NCBI GenBank assembly: GCA_907163375.1
Contig: CAJQUW010000891.1
Span: 248,001-312,000, forward strand
Reading direction: 5' to 3'
Source of the DNA: Prostheceraeus crozeri
Lineage: Eukaryota; Platyhelminthes; Polycladida; Euryleptidae
DNA length: 64,000 nucleotides
Positions 20,123-32,047 of this stretch are shown one piece after another. Positions within the stretch are counted from its first letter, which is position 1. Each line of letters opens with the position of its first letter. Under the pieces are notes generated by a model, which was given only the letters and a program-made list of their open reading frames with translations, made no database searches and had not been told where the DNA came from. The position numbers were made by a program, and so were the translations under genes.

Positions 20123-20412
20123 TTAACAAAATTTATCTAAGAATCGCTTCGATGAACTTGTTTTGAATGGAAAAGTTTCCTTCAAAACAAGCTCTTGAAG
20201 GACACCCAGCAACTGTCCATATGGAGCAGGGTATGTCAGATCGAGGACATAATATACCGCTAGGATTGATCCAACAATGAGAGAAACGTCATCATATCGG
20301 TGTGGGCACATAACATTACCAGTTCTTGATCTAATTGTGAATGTTTTCTCCGAAACCACTACCTCGGGACCATATTTAGATGTCATACTACTTTCCTCCA
20401 TGATACGATCAT
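20123..20412 (-). CDS. Terminal exon of an unknown host gene
   Basis: Minus-strand exon with a clean acceptor (CCTTTGCAG at 20414) and a stop at 20123. It encodes ~96 residues including MCPHRYDDVSLIVG, a hydrophobic VYYVLDLTYP and PYGQLLGVLQELVLKE. The V-Y-L-x-YP...LLxFLQ pattern recalls the C-terminus of SAMD3-like proteins that are common as repeats in marine invertebrates, but the match is weak. Upstream exons were not found. Confidence 0.4.
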
Positions 20413-20440
20413 CCTGCAAAGGTAAGAAAAAATTCTTCAA

Positions 20441-21090
20441 ATTGATTAAAATTGCGAAGTCAAAACTGTGGGAATAAAATGCGCATAGGGACGTAAATGA
20501 GAGCTGAATAACAAAAAAAACTTATACGAGCACATGTGAGTCGTATTACTTGAATAATAATAACTGAAATATGTCATATTATATCAAGGTACATGAAAAA
20601 TAACACATGTTCAGTAGTCTTTCATATTGCATTAAATTATTACAGTATACTGCATTGCATTGACTTTTGTATAATGTCGAACCCTTGATTCACATCGCTT
20701 TTCCCGTCTTCCTATAATGTTCTACACTGTTCATTATAAAAAGAGATCTACAATATATCGGCTAGTCAAACCTCGTAATCTCAGCTCTCGCAAAATTCTG
20801 ATGTAGATGTATTTTCTGCTATGGTACCGTAATTAGCACCGACCGATATCTACAATATCAAGAATCAAATCCTATTTTGTGCTTATCCTATCAAGAACCA
20901 AATTCAACAATTGCTTTATTTTGATTCTAATTATCTTACTTGATAAATAACTAAATAACAGATTGAACAAAGATGATTGTCCTTTCATTGTTTGCTTTAT
21001 CGCTGAAATAACATTGTCCGGGTGCTGTAGGCCCATCGAAGTCGCAATTAACACCCTTTATTCAACAATAGAATAAAGCTACCTCTGTCG
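20441..21090. other. Intergenic or intronic AT-rich DNA
   Basis: No open frame with splice context, no repeat structure and no known motif was seen. Confidence 0.4.
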
Positions 21091-21093
21091 ATG

Positions 21094-21216
<123 letters not shown>

Positions 21217-21426
21217 TTTATATATATCTATACATGTTTATACACATGTTTAGACAGATTTGATAAATTTATCAATTGCCAGGTTACTTGTCTAAACATG
21301 TAATGAGTAGCGCCTGCGTGAAGCGCCTCAATCTCGGATGCGGTATTAAGTGATTGCAGAAAGCAGTCCGCCCTCCACGTGCCTGCGTTAAAGCAGTGCC
21401 TTCCTGGCTAATTCACGCTCTCAACA

Positions 21427-21569
21427 GATGGTCCGGTGGCCTTGTGGTTAGAGGGTATGCTTGCACGTCCTTTAGCTCCAACGTCGCTGGTTCAAACCTA
21501 CCCACGACTGATGAGGCCCAACAGGCCGAAACATGTCTCGTGGTGGTTACATCTGTTGAGATTTGATAA
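21427..21569 (+). mobile_element. tRNA-type SINE carrying a hammerhead ribozyme
   Basis: The head has RNA polymerase III-like boxes: TGGCCTTGTGGTTAGAGG (A box like, about 21440) and GGTTCAAACCT (B box, 21489-21499). A minimal hammerhead ribozyme follows at once (21502-21543). The tail is ATCTGTTGAGATTTGATAAG. tRNA heads fused to other RNA domains define SINEs; the ribozyme is the unusual part. Confidence 0.65.
21502..21543 (+). ncRNA. Minimal type I hammerhead ribozyme
   Basis: All core elements are present in order. Stem I 5' strand CCACGA (21502-21507); CTGATGA (21508-21514); stem II GGCC/GGCC with loop CAACA (21515-21527); GAAA (21528-21531); a two-pair stem III (A31-U36, C32-G35, loop AU); cleavage triplet GTC ending at 21537; stem I 3' strand TCGTGG (21538-21543), pairing perfectly with CCACGA. 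Self-cleavage is expected after C21537. The very short stem III is typical of the minimal hammerheads known in Penelope-like and other retroelements. Confidence 0.85.
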
Positions 21570-22716
21570 GTATATACAGTAGAATTAGCATATATCGGCG
21601 CCTCAAGGGACAGACGAAAACCGCCAATATACGCGAACCGCCGATATATGCGAACTCCCTGAATTTTGAAGTTCTGTGAAATCTACACGAGCTCTGAGAT
21701 CATGCCATGCATCATACAATGTATATACGTGTATTGACTCATGAATTATTGCGTTGCTATACTTAAATACATGTACATATTGACTTATTGTCCAACATCT
21801 ACAGTGCATGCACATGTAATTGTGTCTATGTATTCAATAGATATCTAAAAATTGTGCCTTTCTGAACTGATGCTTGCAACGTAAGTATCGCAAGCCGGAT
21901 ATCACTATGTTTGTCAAAAACTGAGTATGCTTTTTGAATCAAGAAGATTGAAGCTTCTTCATGCCTACATGCTTACCTGCTATATGAAGCACAAAACAAA
22001 GAAGAGTATGCATAAATCAAGACGCCGCTAAGATCACGTGCAGGCGAAGCCAGCCAATCTAAGTCAATCAAGACGCTGCTAAGAGTCACGTGCAAGCGAA
22101 ACCATAGAGATGGATGGGGTGACGAGCCGCTTTCTGTCTAGAGAGAGGACATGCATTGAACTCAGCAATGTTTTCGACGGTAGCTTGTACTCCTTTGATG
22201 ACGCAACAGTCACTAAGTCAGGTCTGACAATAGCATCGTAGGTGAAGGCGTTAACAATGCAATCATCACGTCGAATGAAAGACTAATTATGTGAGAATTA
22301 TCAGTGAGATACAGTGGCAAGCCTACTTATCTTTCCTCGGCTGCTAGATTCTACAATTTTGATCAAACCCCCAAACATGATCGAGATGAATTGTAGAAGA
22401 TCTAAATTTTCACATGCCACTAGAATAGTTAGAATCGGAGAGTCCTAACAGAATCTACAGCCATCCGCGTCCACATATACTGTCATTCTAGTGACTCTTC
22501 TACGCAAAACACATCGCTTGAGGATTTCCAGGAAATCCGCCGTTATAAACGAACTTTTTTCTGTCAGGGACAGCGAAAATGCGCCGATATAGGCGAACCG
22601 CCGATATAGCCGAAGCCGATATAAGCGAACTCGATTATATGGAAAATATAGGAAATTTTGCCGGGACAAAAAGAAACCGCCGATATAGCCGAAGCCGATA
22701 TATGCGAATTCTACTG

Positions 22717-22742
22717 TATATATATATATATATATATATATA
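22717..22742. repeat. (TA)n microsatellite
   Basis: Short TA run. Upstream, at 21592-21660 and 22570-22720, are degenerate CGCCGATATAGGCGAACCGCCGATATAxGCGAA words that form a minor interspersed repeat. Confidence 0.85.
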
Positions 22743-22810
22743 AGAAATGTATGCTCCTGCCCCACCGAATCGTACTCTCCTGCCCCACTTGTACACTCCT
22801 GCCGCACGGG

Positions 22811-23640
22811 CGAGCACCTCCAATTGCCTGGTCCGACGATTGCTGTAGGCCCCGGTCCCTTCAATTTTCGTATTTAGAGTTAGCTTTTTCGGAATATGAT
22901 TGTGCTGTGATATGTACTGATATGAATGAAGATATATGGCTGTCAGAGCACCTCCAAATGCCTGGTCCGACGATTGCTGTAGGCCCTGGTCCCTTCAATT
23001 TTCGTATTTAGAGTTAACTTTTTCGGAATATGATTGTGCTGTGATATGTACTGATATGAATGAGGATACATGACAGTCAGAGCACCTCCAAATGCCTGGT
23101 CCGACGATTGCTGTAGGTCCCGGTCCCTTCAATTTTCGTATTTAGAGTTAGCTTTTGCGGAATATGATTGTGCATTGATATGTACTGATGTGAAAGAGGT
23201 GCCATGGCTGTCAGAGAACCTCCAAATGCCTGGTCCGACGATTGCTGTAGGCCCTGGTCCCTTCAATTTTCGTATTTAGAGTTAACTTTTTCGGAATATG
23301 ATTGTGCTGTGATATGTACTGATATGAATGAAGATATATGACAGTCAGAGCACCTCCAAATGCCTGGTCCGACGATTGCTGTAGGCCCTGGTCCCTTCAA
23401 TTTTTGTATTTAGAGTTAGCTTTTGCGGAATATGATTGTGCATTGATATGTACTGATGTGAAAGAAGTGCTATGGCTGTCAGAGCACCTCCAAATGCCAG
23501 GTCCGACGATTGCTGTAGGCCCCGGTCCCTTCAATTTTCGTATTTAGAGTTAGCTTTTGCGGAATATGATTGTGCATTGATATGTACTGATGTGAAAGAA
23601 GTGCTATGGCTGTCAGAGCACCTCCAAATGCCTAGTTCTA
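22811..23640. repeat. 134-bp tandem satellite, about six copies
   Basis: CCTGGTCCGACGATTGCTGTAGG recurs at 22827, 22961, 23095, 23229, 23363 and 23497, and in a diverged form at 23631: always exactly 134 bases apart. Units come in two variants (TTTTTCGG...GCTGTGATATG and TTTTGCGG...GCATTGATATG). Because 134 is not a multiple of 3, the apparent open frames are artefacts of the repeat. Confidence 0.95.
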
Positions 23641-23644
23641 TGGT

Positions 23645-24470
23645 TGCTGTGGCGTTATATGTTTGTTATATTTCTAGGGTGTCATCATTAGGTAAGTCGA
23701 TTAACTCACTGATTTTGCTGTAGATTCGGCAATATATAGACTATTCCCTATAGGCCTACTGACTTATCGCACAGCGAGTCCAAGGAGGATAGGCTAATCA
23801 GTGGCTACTTATACAAAATGAAAATGCAATATCCTTTTATAGTAGGCCTATGTATTATAACTGACTGACGAAGACAGACATTAACTAACTTTCCGTAAAC
23901 ACATCGACGCCGACGCATCACTATCAGATAAATGGCCACAGATCTCTTAATTTTTATCAGCTTGTGGTTTGATACTCATGATGCGATTTAGGAGAACCCT
24001 ATCTGACTATAGGAAGCAAAAAAATAGCTTTTTGAATATTTGTTTCAGTGGACAAAAAATCGACCACTTTTGCTGGATTTCACCATCTGCTTAATTCACA
24101 TCTTCAAAACTACATACCTTCATATGAACCCACTATTCAGTTAAAAAAGCAAGACATGAATATGAAGAACAGAAATATAATGAATTCCCATGCAATAAGT
24201 ATACTAAGACAAAAAAGAAAACATGTAAGACAAAAGATGAAAATATGTAATAAGTTACACTGTATGTACTTAAAGCAACGTAGATAAACAAAAGATGGTA
24301 AGAATGCATGCGCAGTTGTAAAAAATTACAGATTTCGTCGATTGGTTGAAAATGGAAGATAATGCGAGTATACACAATTTATTCTAAGAAGTTCATTCTG
24401 GCGAAAGCATCAGACTGCCTGCCTTCGTGACCTTTTCGGTGAAGGGAGGCCTTCGTATCCGACCAAAAGC
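23645..24470. other. Gap without recognised gene
   Basis: AT-rich DNA between the satellite and the acidic exon at 24479. Two TAGGCCTA words; no supported gene. Confidence 0.4.
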
Positions 24471-24478
24471 AGTCGTTT

Positions 24479-24750
24479 TCATAAAGAAAGAATGTTCTCT
24501 CCCTCTACTTCCTCTTCCTCAGTCTCTTCTTTCCTTTCCTCCCCGTTCTCGTCCTCCTCAACCTCTTTGATCTCTTCGTTCTCGTTCTCTTCATCCTTTT
24601 CCTCCCCGTTCTCGTCCTCCTCAACCTCTTTGATCTCTTCGTTCTCGTTCTCTTCTTCCACTTCCCCGTCGTTTTCTTCATCTGTTTCTTCCACTATAGT
24701 CGGCCAGTTGTTTACCTCAGTTTGGTCGAACTCTAACAGCTTCGAGTATT
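24479..24750 (-). CDS. Acidic last exon (probable 3' exon of the 29.0-24.5 kb gene)
   Basis: Starts after a probable acceptor (CCTTCCAG at 24751-24758) and reads YSKLLEFDQTEVNNWPTIVE, then a Glu/Asn/Asp tract made of two 63-bp tandem copies (EENENEEIKEVEEDENGEE) and a stop at 24479. Linkage to the zinc-finger/recombinase gene upstream rests only on strand and distance. Confidence 0.45.
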
Positions 24751-25717
24751 CTGGAAGGAAAAAGAAGATTGATAAGATTAACTTTGATATAATGAAGTAT
24801 CAAGGGAGAGAGAGAGAGAAAATTATAAAAAATTTATTTAAAAACCAAATACAGGATTTTTATTCATTGAGTTGCAAAAAGTAAAAATATGACATGCGGT
24901 GATATCATTAAAAAATGAATCAATATTGATTAAGGGATATTACCAGCGTGCCGGTTGACAATAGTGAGTTATATTTTTCTATTGTCATTTCCACTGCTTC
25001 AGAGTACCGGTATTCATCACGCTATCAAAATGTCTTTTAAGTAAATGTAGGTCTTTTAAAGTATATGAAGATGATTTCAGGTGGCCAAGAAGCTCATGCA
25101 CATGAAACGTACCAATACTGAAAATTAATGAAAATATACGAAAGATAGATAAACAGAACACACACGCAGAGAGAGATTTTTCGAATATTATTAATTTATT
25201 TCATGTATATAATAAGTTTCATAATGCTTCGTGGAACTTACTTTCGAGCGAGTCATTTTTGACAGAGAATGTTTCTACCGGAAACATTCACCGAATGAAG
25301 CAATGCTCTGGCTAACAACTCGCTCGGAATCCCGTTTTCGCGGCCGGTTGTTGTGCAAGCCTTCCTTAAATCAGTCTATGTGCATTGGCGTTTGAGAATC
25401 TAAAGAAAATTAGAAAAAATGAATGAAGGATGATCCCACGAGTCTCATCTGGAACGTCATGACCGTATTTCGTCGACATCAGTGGAGGTTCACGTCAAAT
25501 TTCACCGTAGGCCATTTTGCCAAATTAGAAGTTAAACTGAGGAAAGGTAACTCTAGACTGCATATGTATGTAGAATACTTCTAGCCTAAGTAAGATGGAG
25601 TCAGGTATCCCTTCATTACTCTCGAAAACGATAGCATAGAGAAATTTTATTGTAAATGTCTTACTATTGAAGTTTATATTGATAATGCTTGATACGGAAA
25701 TATCATAGAAATCGTAC

Positions 25718-25932
25718 CTCTTTCGACACATTTATGATTATGTGCCCGAGTTTGATAAGAGGCCTCCCGTCAGCTTTAATAAAGAAGGGCTGGCGGAGCC
25801 ACGAGTCACACTTGATATTTCTATTCGCTGGTAAACTTCGATGTCGTGTAAGATAGACGTGTAAGAGCTGCACCACCCTCTTGCTGACACGGAGCAGCGC
25901 CGATCCATAGGTACCGGAGGTTTTGTGTGATC
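25718..25932 (-). CDS. Exon: tyrosine-recombinase-like catalytic beta region
   Basis: Bounded by acceptor TCGGCAG (25933 side) and donor AAAGAG|GTACGA. In the frame set by the previous exon it gives GSHKTSGTYGSALLRVS, KRVVQLLHVYLTRHR, and later PFFIKADGRPLIKL. The HKT-x-x-x-GSA pattern followed by a helix and F-x-x-x-G-P/R-L matches the catalytic half of phage-integrase/Crypton-type tyrosine recombinases in metazoan genes. Confidence 0.5.
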
Positions 25933-26001
25933 CTGCCGAAGGAAAAACTTACAGCTTAATATTAAAACAATAACGGACAAACATAGGGGTATTGCCTTTA
26001 C

Positions 26002-26138
26002 CTTCAATAAGGTATACCTCACCACCGGATTGCGTTGTTTCCACAGGATTCTCAATTGCAAAGACCGTTAAGTTCTCAAACGGCTCGAGACGTATAGGGC
26101 ATACGAGGACCAAAAGCGTCAATAAATTATCTCGGCAC
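26002..26138 (-). CDS. Exon: tyrosine-recombinase-like, catalytic Arg region
   Basis: Acceptor TTTCCAG, donor GAAG|GTAAAG. Joining to the previous exon restores K-V-C-R-D-N. Reads LTLLVLVCPIRLEPFENLTV. The IR-x-x-P-x-ENLTV pattern is how tyrosine recombinases present the first catalytic arginine. Phase matches both neighbours. Confidence 0.55.
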
Positions 26139-26310
26139 CTGGAAATACGAGTTAAATTTTCATTATTTCTGCTATCGGGTACACGATCAACAGTAGCGCC
26201 AGGAAAATACTTACTAAATGTATAATCTTCAATGTTTCAACAAGATAAAAGCAAGACCTATGGTTAAAAGTATATAGAAAATAAAATAGTAGAATTGACA
26301 TTGTACTCAC

Positions 26311-26417
26311 ACTTTAAAATCTGTTGCTTTCGTAACATTGGACGAACATTCTGCGAATAGCTGCCGGAGGTCGAGCAACGTCAGGCGTCCTAAAGATTTA
26401 TTTACGTCATTGGAGTT
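26311..26417 (-). CDS. Exon of the zinc-finger/recombinase-like gene
   Basis: Acceptor GTTCAG, donor GTGAGT; 107 nt encoding NSNDVNKSLGRLTLLDLRQL and about 15 further residues. Phase joins correctly to the exon at 26138. Confidence 0.6.
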
Positions 26418-26595
26418 CTGAACGGAAAGCAAAGACAATGAAAGATAATGTTGAATAATACATAGTCTTTGATGGAAAGAGTTGCTTATAAGTTAGCCTG
26501 TTTACACAAGTATGCAAGAAAATGTGCGGATTGACAACGTTTAATCAGTAAATTTAATGAACTATAGTTTATTTACTAGTGGAACAGTTTCTCAC

Positions 26596-26883
26596 TTTAA
26601 TGTGACGGGCTTTAGTTTGGAGTCCCGCACGTAGGCCCATCACCAAATCGATGCTCCGAGTGAGCTCACCTGGAACGACATCTTGCATCAACTCTCCGTA
26701 AGCATCATCTTGCTTGAAGTTATCAAGCATCCACTGGACAGCGCGACAAAATGAGATGAATTCTGCGCATGTCGTGGCGCGAGTGGAATGCGCGTATGAG
26801 CAGTCCTCTAGCTCATAAGCCTTCATTAACCGCCCATCGCACATATCCGCCACAGTAGCGAAGTGACCAATAATACGGCTTGT
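26596..26883 (-). CDS. Exon of the zinc-finger/recombinase-like gene
   Basis: Acceptor CTTTTCAG, donor GTGAGA; 288 nt, 96 codons with no stop. A helical segment RAVQWMLDNFKQDD resembles the N-terminal SAM-like DNA-binding region preceding the catalytic domain in tyrosine recombinases; moderate support only. Confidence 0.6.
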
Positions 26884-27561
26884 CTGAAAAGTTGCAATAA
26901 ATGTAAGATTGCAATGGGTTGGTCTCCCAAAATGTCAGCAGTGCTATAGAAAACGTTGATGTATATATAAGCTAGTTATCTCATAAACGTAAATTAAGTT
27001 GTCTTCGTTTTCATGTCTTCATCGGATGATACATTCAAAATTGGAAAATTTAATAGAGCAAATGAAAGCATTCTATTCACTATACTTATTAAATTTGAGG
27101 TAAATCGCAAACATTAAATTATTCCGGATCATCATGTCCGATATAAAAGTATTTAGGTCCTCATTATTGTTGCACTACATTTACTTAGTCGCTTATGATG
27201 TTAAGTTACTATAAAGGCTGTTAAAACAGACTTTTCGACTTTCAATTTAACTTTTAATGGATAGTATGTGTTTCGATATTCAAGACAAACAAATTGTGAA
27301 TCACTTTGAAAAATGTTCAAATCTGCTATCGACAAAGTGACAAACTTTTAATCGAACTATTGAACTTTTCATCTCGTGCAAAAACTAAATTACATAGAAA
27401 AATATTTACAATACGCAAATGCTTGATATTGAAACTAATCAGGAAATTTTGAAATCTTAAGTTGCATACTCAATACTTTTCTCTTATCTCTGAAAACGAC
27501 GGATTAACAACCCTGAATACCATTCCTCTAAATATCCACTCGAATTCTAAAATCGGATTAC

Positions 27562-27796
27562 CCTCATGTGGTGCCGCAGGATGAAATCCCGCGTATGTTC
27601 GGCCGCTTTCTTGGTTACTTCTTTGCCGCGATGTGTGGAGGGCGACAGCACGGACAAAGCGCTTCCTCCATACTTCTTCAGATTTACTGAAGAATCTAGC
27701 CAACTTTCGCCGTTCGCGGCGATCAAGAGGCAAAAGTTGGTGACCATATACTGCAACGAGCTCGGTCCACATGGAGTTAATCAACGGATCTTCGCT
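27562..27796 (-). CDS. Exon of the zinc-finger/recombinase-like gene
   Basis: Acceptor GTTTTAG, donor GTAATC (weak). Encodes SEDPLINSMWTELVAVYGHQ and a basic helix-rich part (RRERRKLARFFSKSEEVW). No known motif. Confidence 0.5.
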
Positions 27797-28376
27797 CTAA
27801 AACAAATTCATACAACTTTCGTGGAATATACTGAGTTTCTGAAAATATTTTCTTTATATACAAAAACATCACAGTTATAAGAGGCCTTTCGACCGGTTCT
27901 CTTTCAAGCATTACACCGGTATGAAACTGGTACCATTACATGTGATTTGATGTGAACTTTCGAATTGAAAAAAATATGAAATGTTAAAATATTAGAAAAT
28001 TAACAATGTATAAAAATTTATAAATTAACAAAAATAAAAAAACTGAGATATTACATATTGTCTAAACATATCATAAATTTTTCAATTCAAAGTTTACATG
28101 AAGTAAATGTAATGATTTCTGTTTCATTCTGGTCTAATGCCTGAAAGTGAACCTATCGAAAGGCCTCGCATAATTACGTTTTTTGAATATTAATATTGTG
28201 CAGTGTCTTTCATGACACTTTCTTTCGAATAAATGTGAAGTAACTTATCTTTCATTTTGCTGAAAATAAAACTTAAGATATTTACAGATTGAGCAATATG
28301 TAAAAAGCATCATTCAAAAATCTTGTACATTGAGTAACATTTAATAATCTTTAATTTAATCAAACGAAATACTCAC

Positions 28377-28451
28377 TTCAATTGCATCGTCCTCAACTAT
28401 ACAAACGTAGTTGGGATGAGCCCGTTTTATATGTTGACCGACGCGCCTCGT
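28377..28451 (-). CDS. Exon: second half of a C2H2 finger
   Basis: 75 nt between acceptor TTTTACAG and donor GTGAGT. Reads TRRVGQHIKRAHPNYVCIVE. The HIKRAH pair completes the CPKC begun at the end of the upstream exon. Confidence 0.65.
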
Positions 28452-28693
28452 CTGTAAAAGGTAGAAACTTTCAAAATCATATTCACCTATCGAGCTAAAT
28501 AAATCATGATTATCAAAATATTTTAGATTCTTTTATTAACAGTTATCTTCTTATATCATCTAAATAATTTTCTCAATACCGCACAGAAATAGATCTTCAA
28601 TGATCTACAATAACGAAAAAGCATTTTTGTGCTTAATTATAAGCCTAATTACTCATAAAATTTGTAATTTACGCAAAATTCAAATGGACTTAC

Positions 28694-29034
28694 CACAAAA
28701 TTGCATTTCGGGCAGACCCTGAGCGGTCGAGTGACAGGTCTGGAGTTAGTTTCAGAGGGTATTGGAACAAGGTCGGAGGATAGTGCAGGGTCGGAAGATG
28801 GTGCAGCGTCGGAAGTTGGTGCAGGATTGGAAGGGGACAGTAAAGGCTCAAAGGAATGCGGCGCTGGCGTGTAAGATACCTTTAGGATTGCCGCAATTTC
28901 CAGAGGCTCCACTTTATGAGCTCGTTGTAGATGGCGACGAAAATGCTTACTCGTCTGCCTACTTTTGCAGACGGGGCATTGCGTGACAGTGCGTTGATAT
29001 CTTACACCTTTCAACGTGACACTCTCTGTCTTTC
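28694..29034 (-). CDS. Exon: C2H2 zinc fingers and Pro/Ser linker
   Basis: Acceptor TTTCCAG at 29035, donor GTAAGT at 28693. Finger 1 is CPVCKSRQTSKHFRRHLQRAH; here the pair CPVC...HLQRAH is plain. A linker of PSSDPALSSD-type repeats follows, then CPKCNFVV, the first half of finger 2, which is completed in the next exon. It begins without an initiator, so earlier exons exist to the right. The combination zinc fingers plus tyrosine recombinase is known from Crypton-derived and related metazoan genes. Confidence 0.65.
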
Positions 29035-31588
29035 CTGGAAAGCAAAAATGGAATTTCTGTGATACGACACCGGGTTCCTATACAAAGTTGAAAATGATAC
29101 GCGTAGAAGCAAATAAACGTAATTCGCACGATTTGCAAACTCGTATGTTCAAACGTATGCTCAAATTCAAAACGACGAAACTAAGGAACAAAGTATGGTG
29201 GTATATGCATGGTGGTATGGTGAACTTGGATTGAACTCTATAGCTTAAGCAAGGAATAATGAAACAATCTTATCTCTATCATTCAGATAAGGTTCTTATA
29301 GAGCTATAATATGATGATTAAATACAACTTGTCAACTAATACAAACAAAAACGTATTCAAAAATAGTGTGAACCTGAAACCGTTGTTGAAATTATCTTGA
29401 CCAACCAATGTGTCAACAACCTGTTGAAGGCTGAATCTGGTCTCCTAGACAATCTTTTGCCTTAGTTCGGAACTGAGGAAGACTATACACCGAAAGCTTC
29501 TGCGAACGTAGTCTTCTTCTTTTTTGGAAGTCTGGTTTTGAATTTTTAGATTCTCTCACACAAATGCACACTCTCTACCAGTGGATGTAACTGATTTCGT
29601 GTTTTGTGTTGTTCTTTAGGTATGTGTATGTTCAACTGAAGGACAAATAACAAATAACAAGAACGCAAATGAACAATGGACTTTAAATTTCATTACTTTC
29701 TGAGGTCATTGGCAGTTCTATTTTCTGAAACCGTGAATGGCTTCGACTGGGAATAAGATTATAATGAACATCCATTTCTGAAAGGAATAACCGTCAAAAA
29801 TTTCATAAAATAGCTTTTCATTTCTATACCACAAATCATGCATTCAAAATGCTTTGCCCATAACGCCACTAACTCTAACCTATATACACGTACTTACGAC
29901 TCAATAGTCTACTAAGTGCGTGATAATGATGATGGATGCTCTATCAGTCTGTTTCATAGTTATCTACAAGGCTTGGTTACTTAACACAAATCAGAAGAAG
30001 CTTGTCGGACGAGCAGACACATTAAGACTATTGAAACCATGCTGCCTCAGATCGTTAATATGTGATGTCTACTTTCCATTACTTGGCATCTGCTACAATA
30101 GTGTATCGGTAAAGACGCAGATCTGTATGTGAATGGTGTGCAGGTCGATTCCGCGATTTTGTCAATAGACATAATGAATGTCGCAAATATTTTGAGAAGA
30201 AAACTGTATGTCTACAATAAGCTTTACGCCTGATATACAGAGAAAGAATCTTTTAAGATATTTAGTTGATTTAGTTAGAAGATGTAGTTGAATATCGTGT
30301 AATATCGATGACATGATTCATAACTTTTCATAGAGAACTATTTTCGCATACAAATACATTCATACATTTTAAAAATACAATCTTTTGATTTTTGCACTAT
30401 ATTTGTGTGAATTAATAAGAAAAAAGGGCCAACAACAACGGCGATAATTGCTACCGGTACGACACATACACAATATCTAATAAAACGTAATTAATGACCG
30501 TCATTTTTACCGAGATCAAATACATCTTACTTAACGTAACAATGAATGGGAAAAGGTTTCAATATCAGCAATCTCAGAATGAAACTATAAGTTAAGCAAT
30601 CCTAAATGTAGAACTTACAGTTTCTAATAATCTTAAACAGCTGAGATACCTAACTTTTGAACACAGCTTTAAAATAGTACTATTTTTATTTAGTAAGATT
30701 AAACAAAACATTGAAAAGTTTATTCAAATACAAAGTTTAAATTTTTTCCTTTGTCAAGTTCTTTTAAGTATAGAATAGTATGCCAATATGTTACTAAAAA
30801 TTCGTTAATAGTTGAAACAATTATTTTGAACCATAAAATTCAATTATATACGAAGAATTGGTTTCTTTCAAATGGACAAAGATAATGTGATTTTTTCACA
30901 ATTACGCAGTAAATATTGCGTTTGATAGAGCTAAAATATAATATTTGCATTATCTGACACTCATTATACTTCCAGAATTTATTACTTGCTGCAAATAGTC
31001 CCGTAATTATCTAAAAAACAGTATTTCATATTTTGACCATGTAAAATACATGTGGTTTCACATGTGCGGTACTTCCCCGACCGTTTCAAACAAATCTGAT
31101 GAAAGATTCGAACTTTTCGTGCAAAATTACCCTAAAAACAGCTCTTACTTAAAAAATTGAGCCTAAGTGCGAAACGATTTCTGATTGAGTGGACTATTAT
31201 CATGATAAAACGACTATGCATAGGGTCGGTATCCACGGATCAAAAAACATGATTATTTTATATTCAAAAATATATTTACTTTTTTATTCCTACTTTCCAT
31301 TGACCTAACCAACATGTAAGGACTCTATATCGCCCGCCCATCACCCATGGCTCATCTCATATGCCACGTCTTCTTCCTCTAGCGGTTGACAGGGCTTTAG
31401 TAATTTACATGTATGGCCTCATTTACATGTATGTAGGGGTCAAATTGCCCACTTTCTGATGTCACAGCATGAAATAAACTATGTTCATTCCGAATCCATA
31501 AAAAAATCCCATCAAAAACGATTATCTGTAGATATATATTCACATTCTAATGAAATGACATACGTGGTGGGGCAGGGTGGAACATTTC

Positions 31589-31590
<2 letters not shown>
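29035..31590. other. Long gap without recognised gene
   Basis: AT-rich DNA. If the zinc-finger gene continues rightwards its 5' exons should lie here, but none could be supported. Confidence 0.4.

Positions 31591-31592
<2 letters not shown>

Positions 31593-31641
<49 letters not shown>
31593..31641. repeat. (TA)n microsatellite
   Basis: About 24 TA units. Confidence 0.95.
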
Positions 31642-31645
<4 letters not shown>

Positions 31646-32041
31646 TCTTAGCTCTGCGTGCAGTTAACACAACGGCCGAGTACTGTGATTTCAATTTCTG
31701 TACCAATTTATCACAGGTCCATCGAAAAAGTGGAATTGAGGTTCATCAAGGTCAATTCCAATTCCAGTAGATTTAAATATCGTCAATTCCAATTCTAATT
31801 CCAATTCCGACTTTTCCAACTCTGGCTATAACTGACTCTCAAAAAAAATAACTTTATCGCTTTCAGATGACATGATTGATCCGTGAATCGTATCCACCAA
31901 TATAATGTGGGTTGAGCTAGCAGCCTTATATTTGGCAGTTGTTATGGAATTAGAAATATATTATAACAATACCCTGTAAACCTCGATTCACATCTCCATA
32001 TACAATAATAATAAGCGAACGATTCTTCGAGTGACTGACTT

Positions 32042-32047
32042 GGAGTT
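32042..32047. repeat. Target-site duplication, left copy (GGAGTT)
   Basis: Six bases identical to 53039-53044, flanking the terminal inverted repeats of element B. Six-base duplications are characteristic of Polinton integrases. Confidence 0.93.

Noticed and set aside
21427-21500. Functional tRNA gene
   Set aside because: Only the promoter boxes match; no acceptor stem or cloverleaf closes, so it is a SINE head.
22811-23640. CRISPR-like array
   Set aside because: No spacers: the units are contiguous tandem repeats in a eukaryotic genome.
22658-23723. Runs of overlapping ORFs with WSDDCCRPRSLQF-type sequence
   Set aside because: Translation of a 134-bp satellite; the period is not divisible by three.
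24492-24884. Ser-rich ORF on the plus strand
   Set aside because: Complement of the acidic minus-strand exon, which has the splice acceptor.
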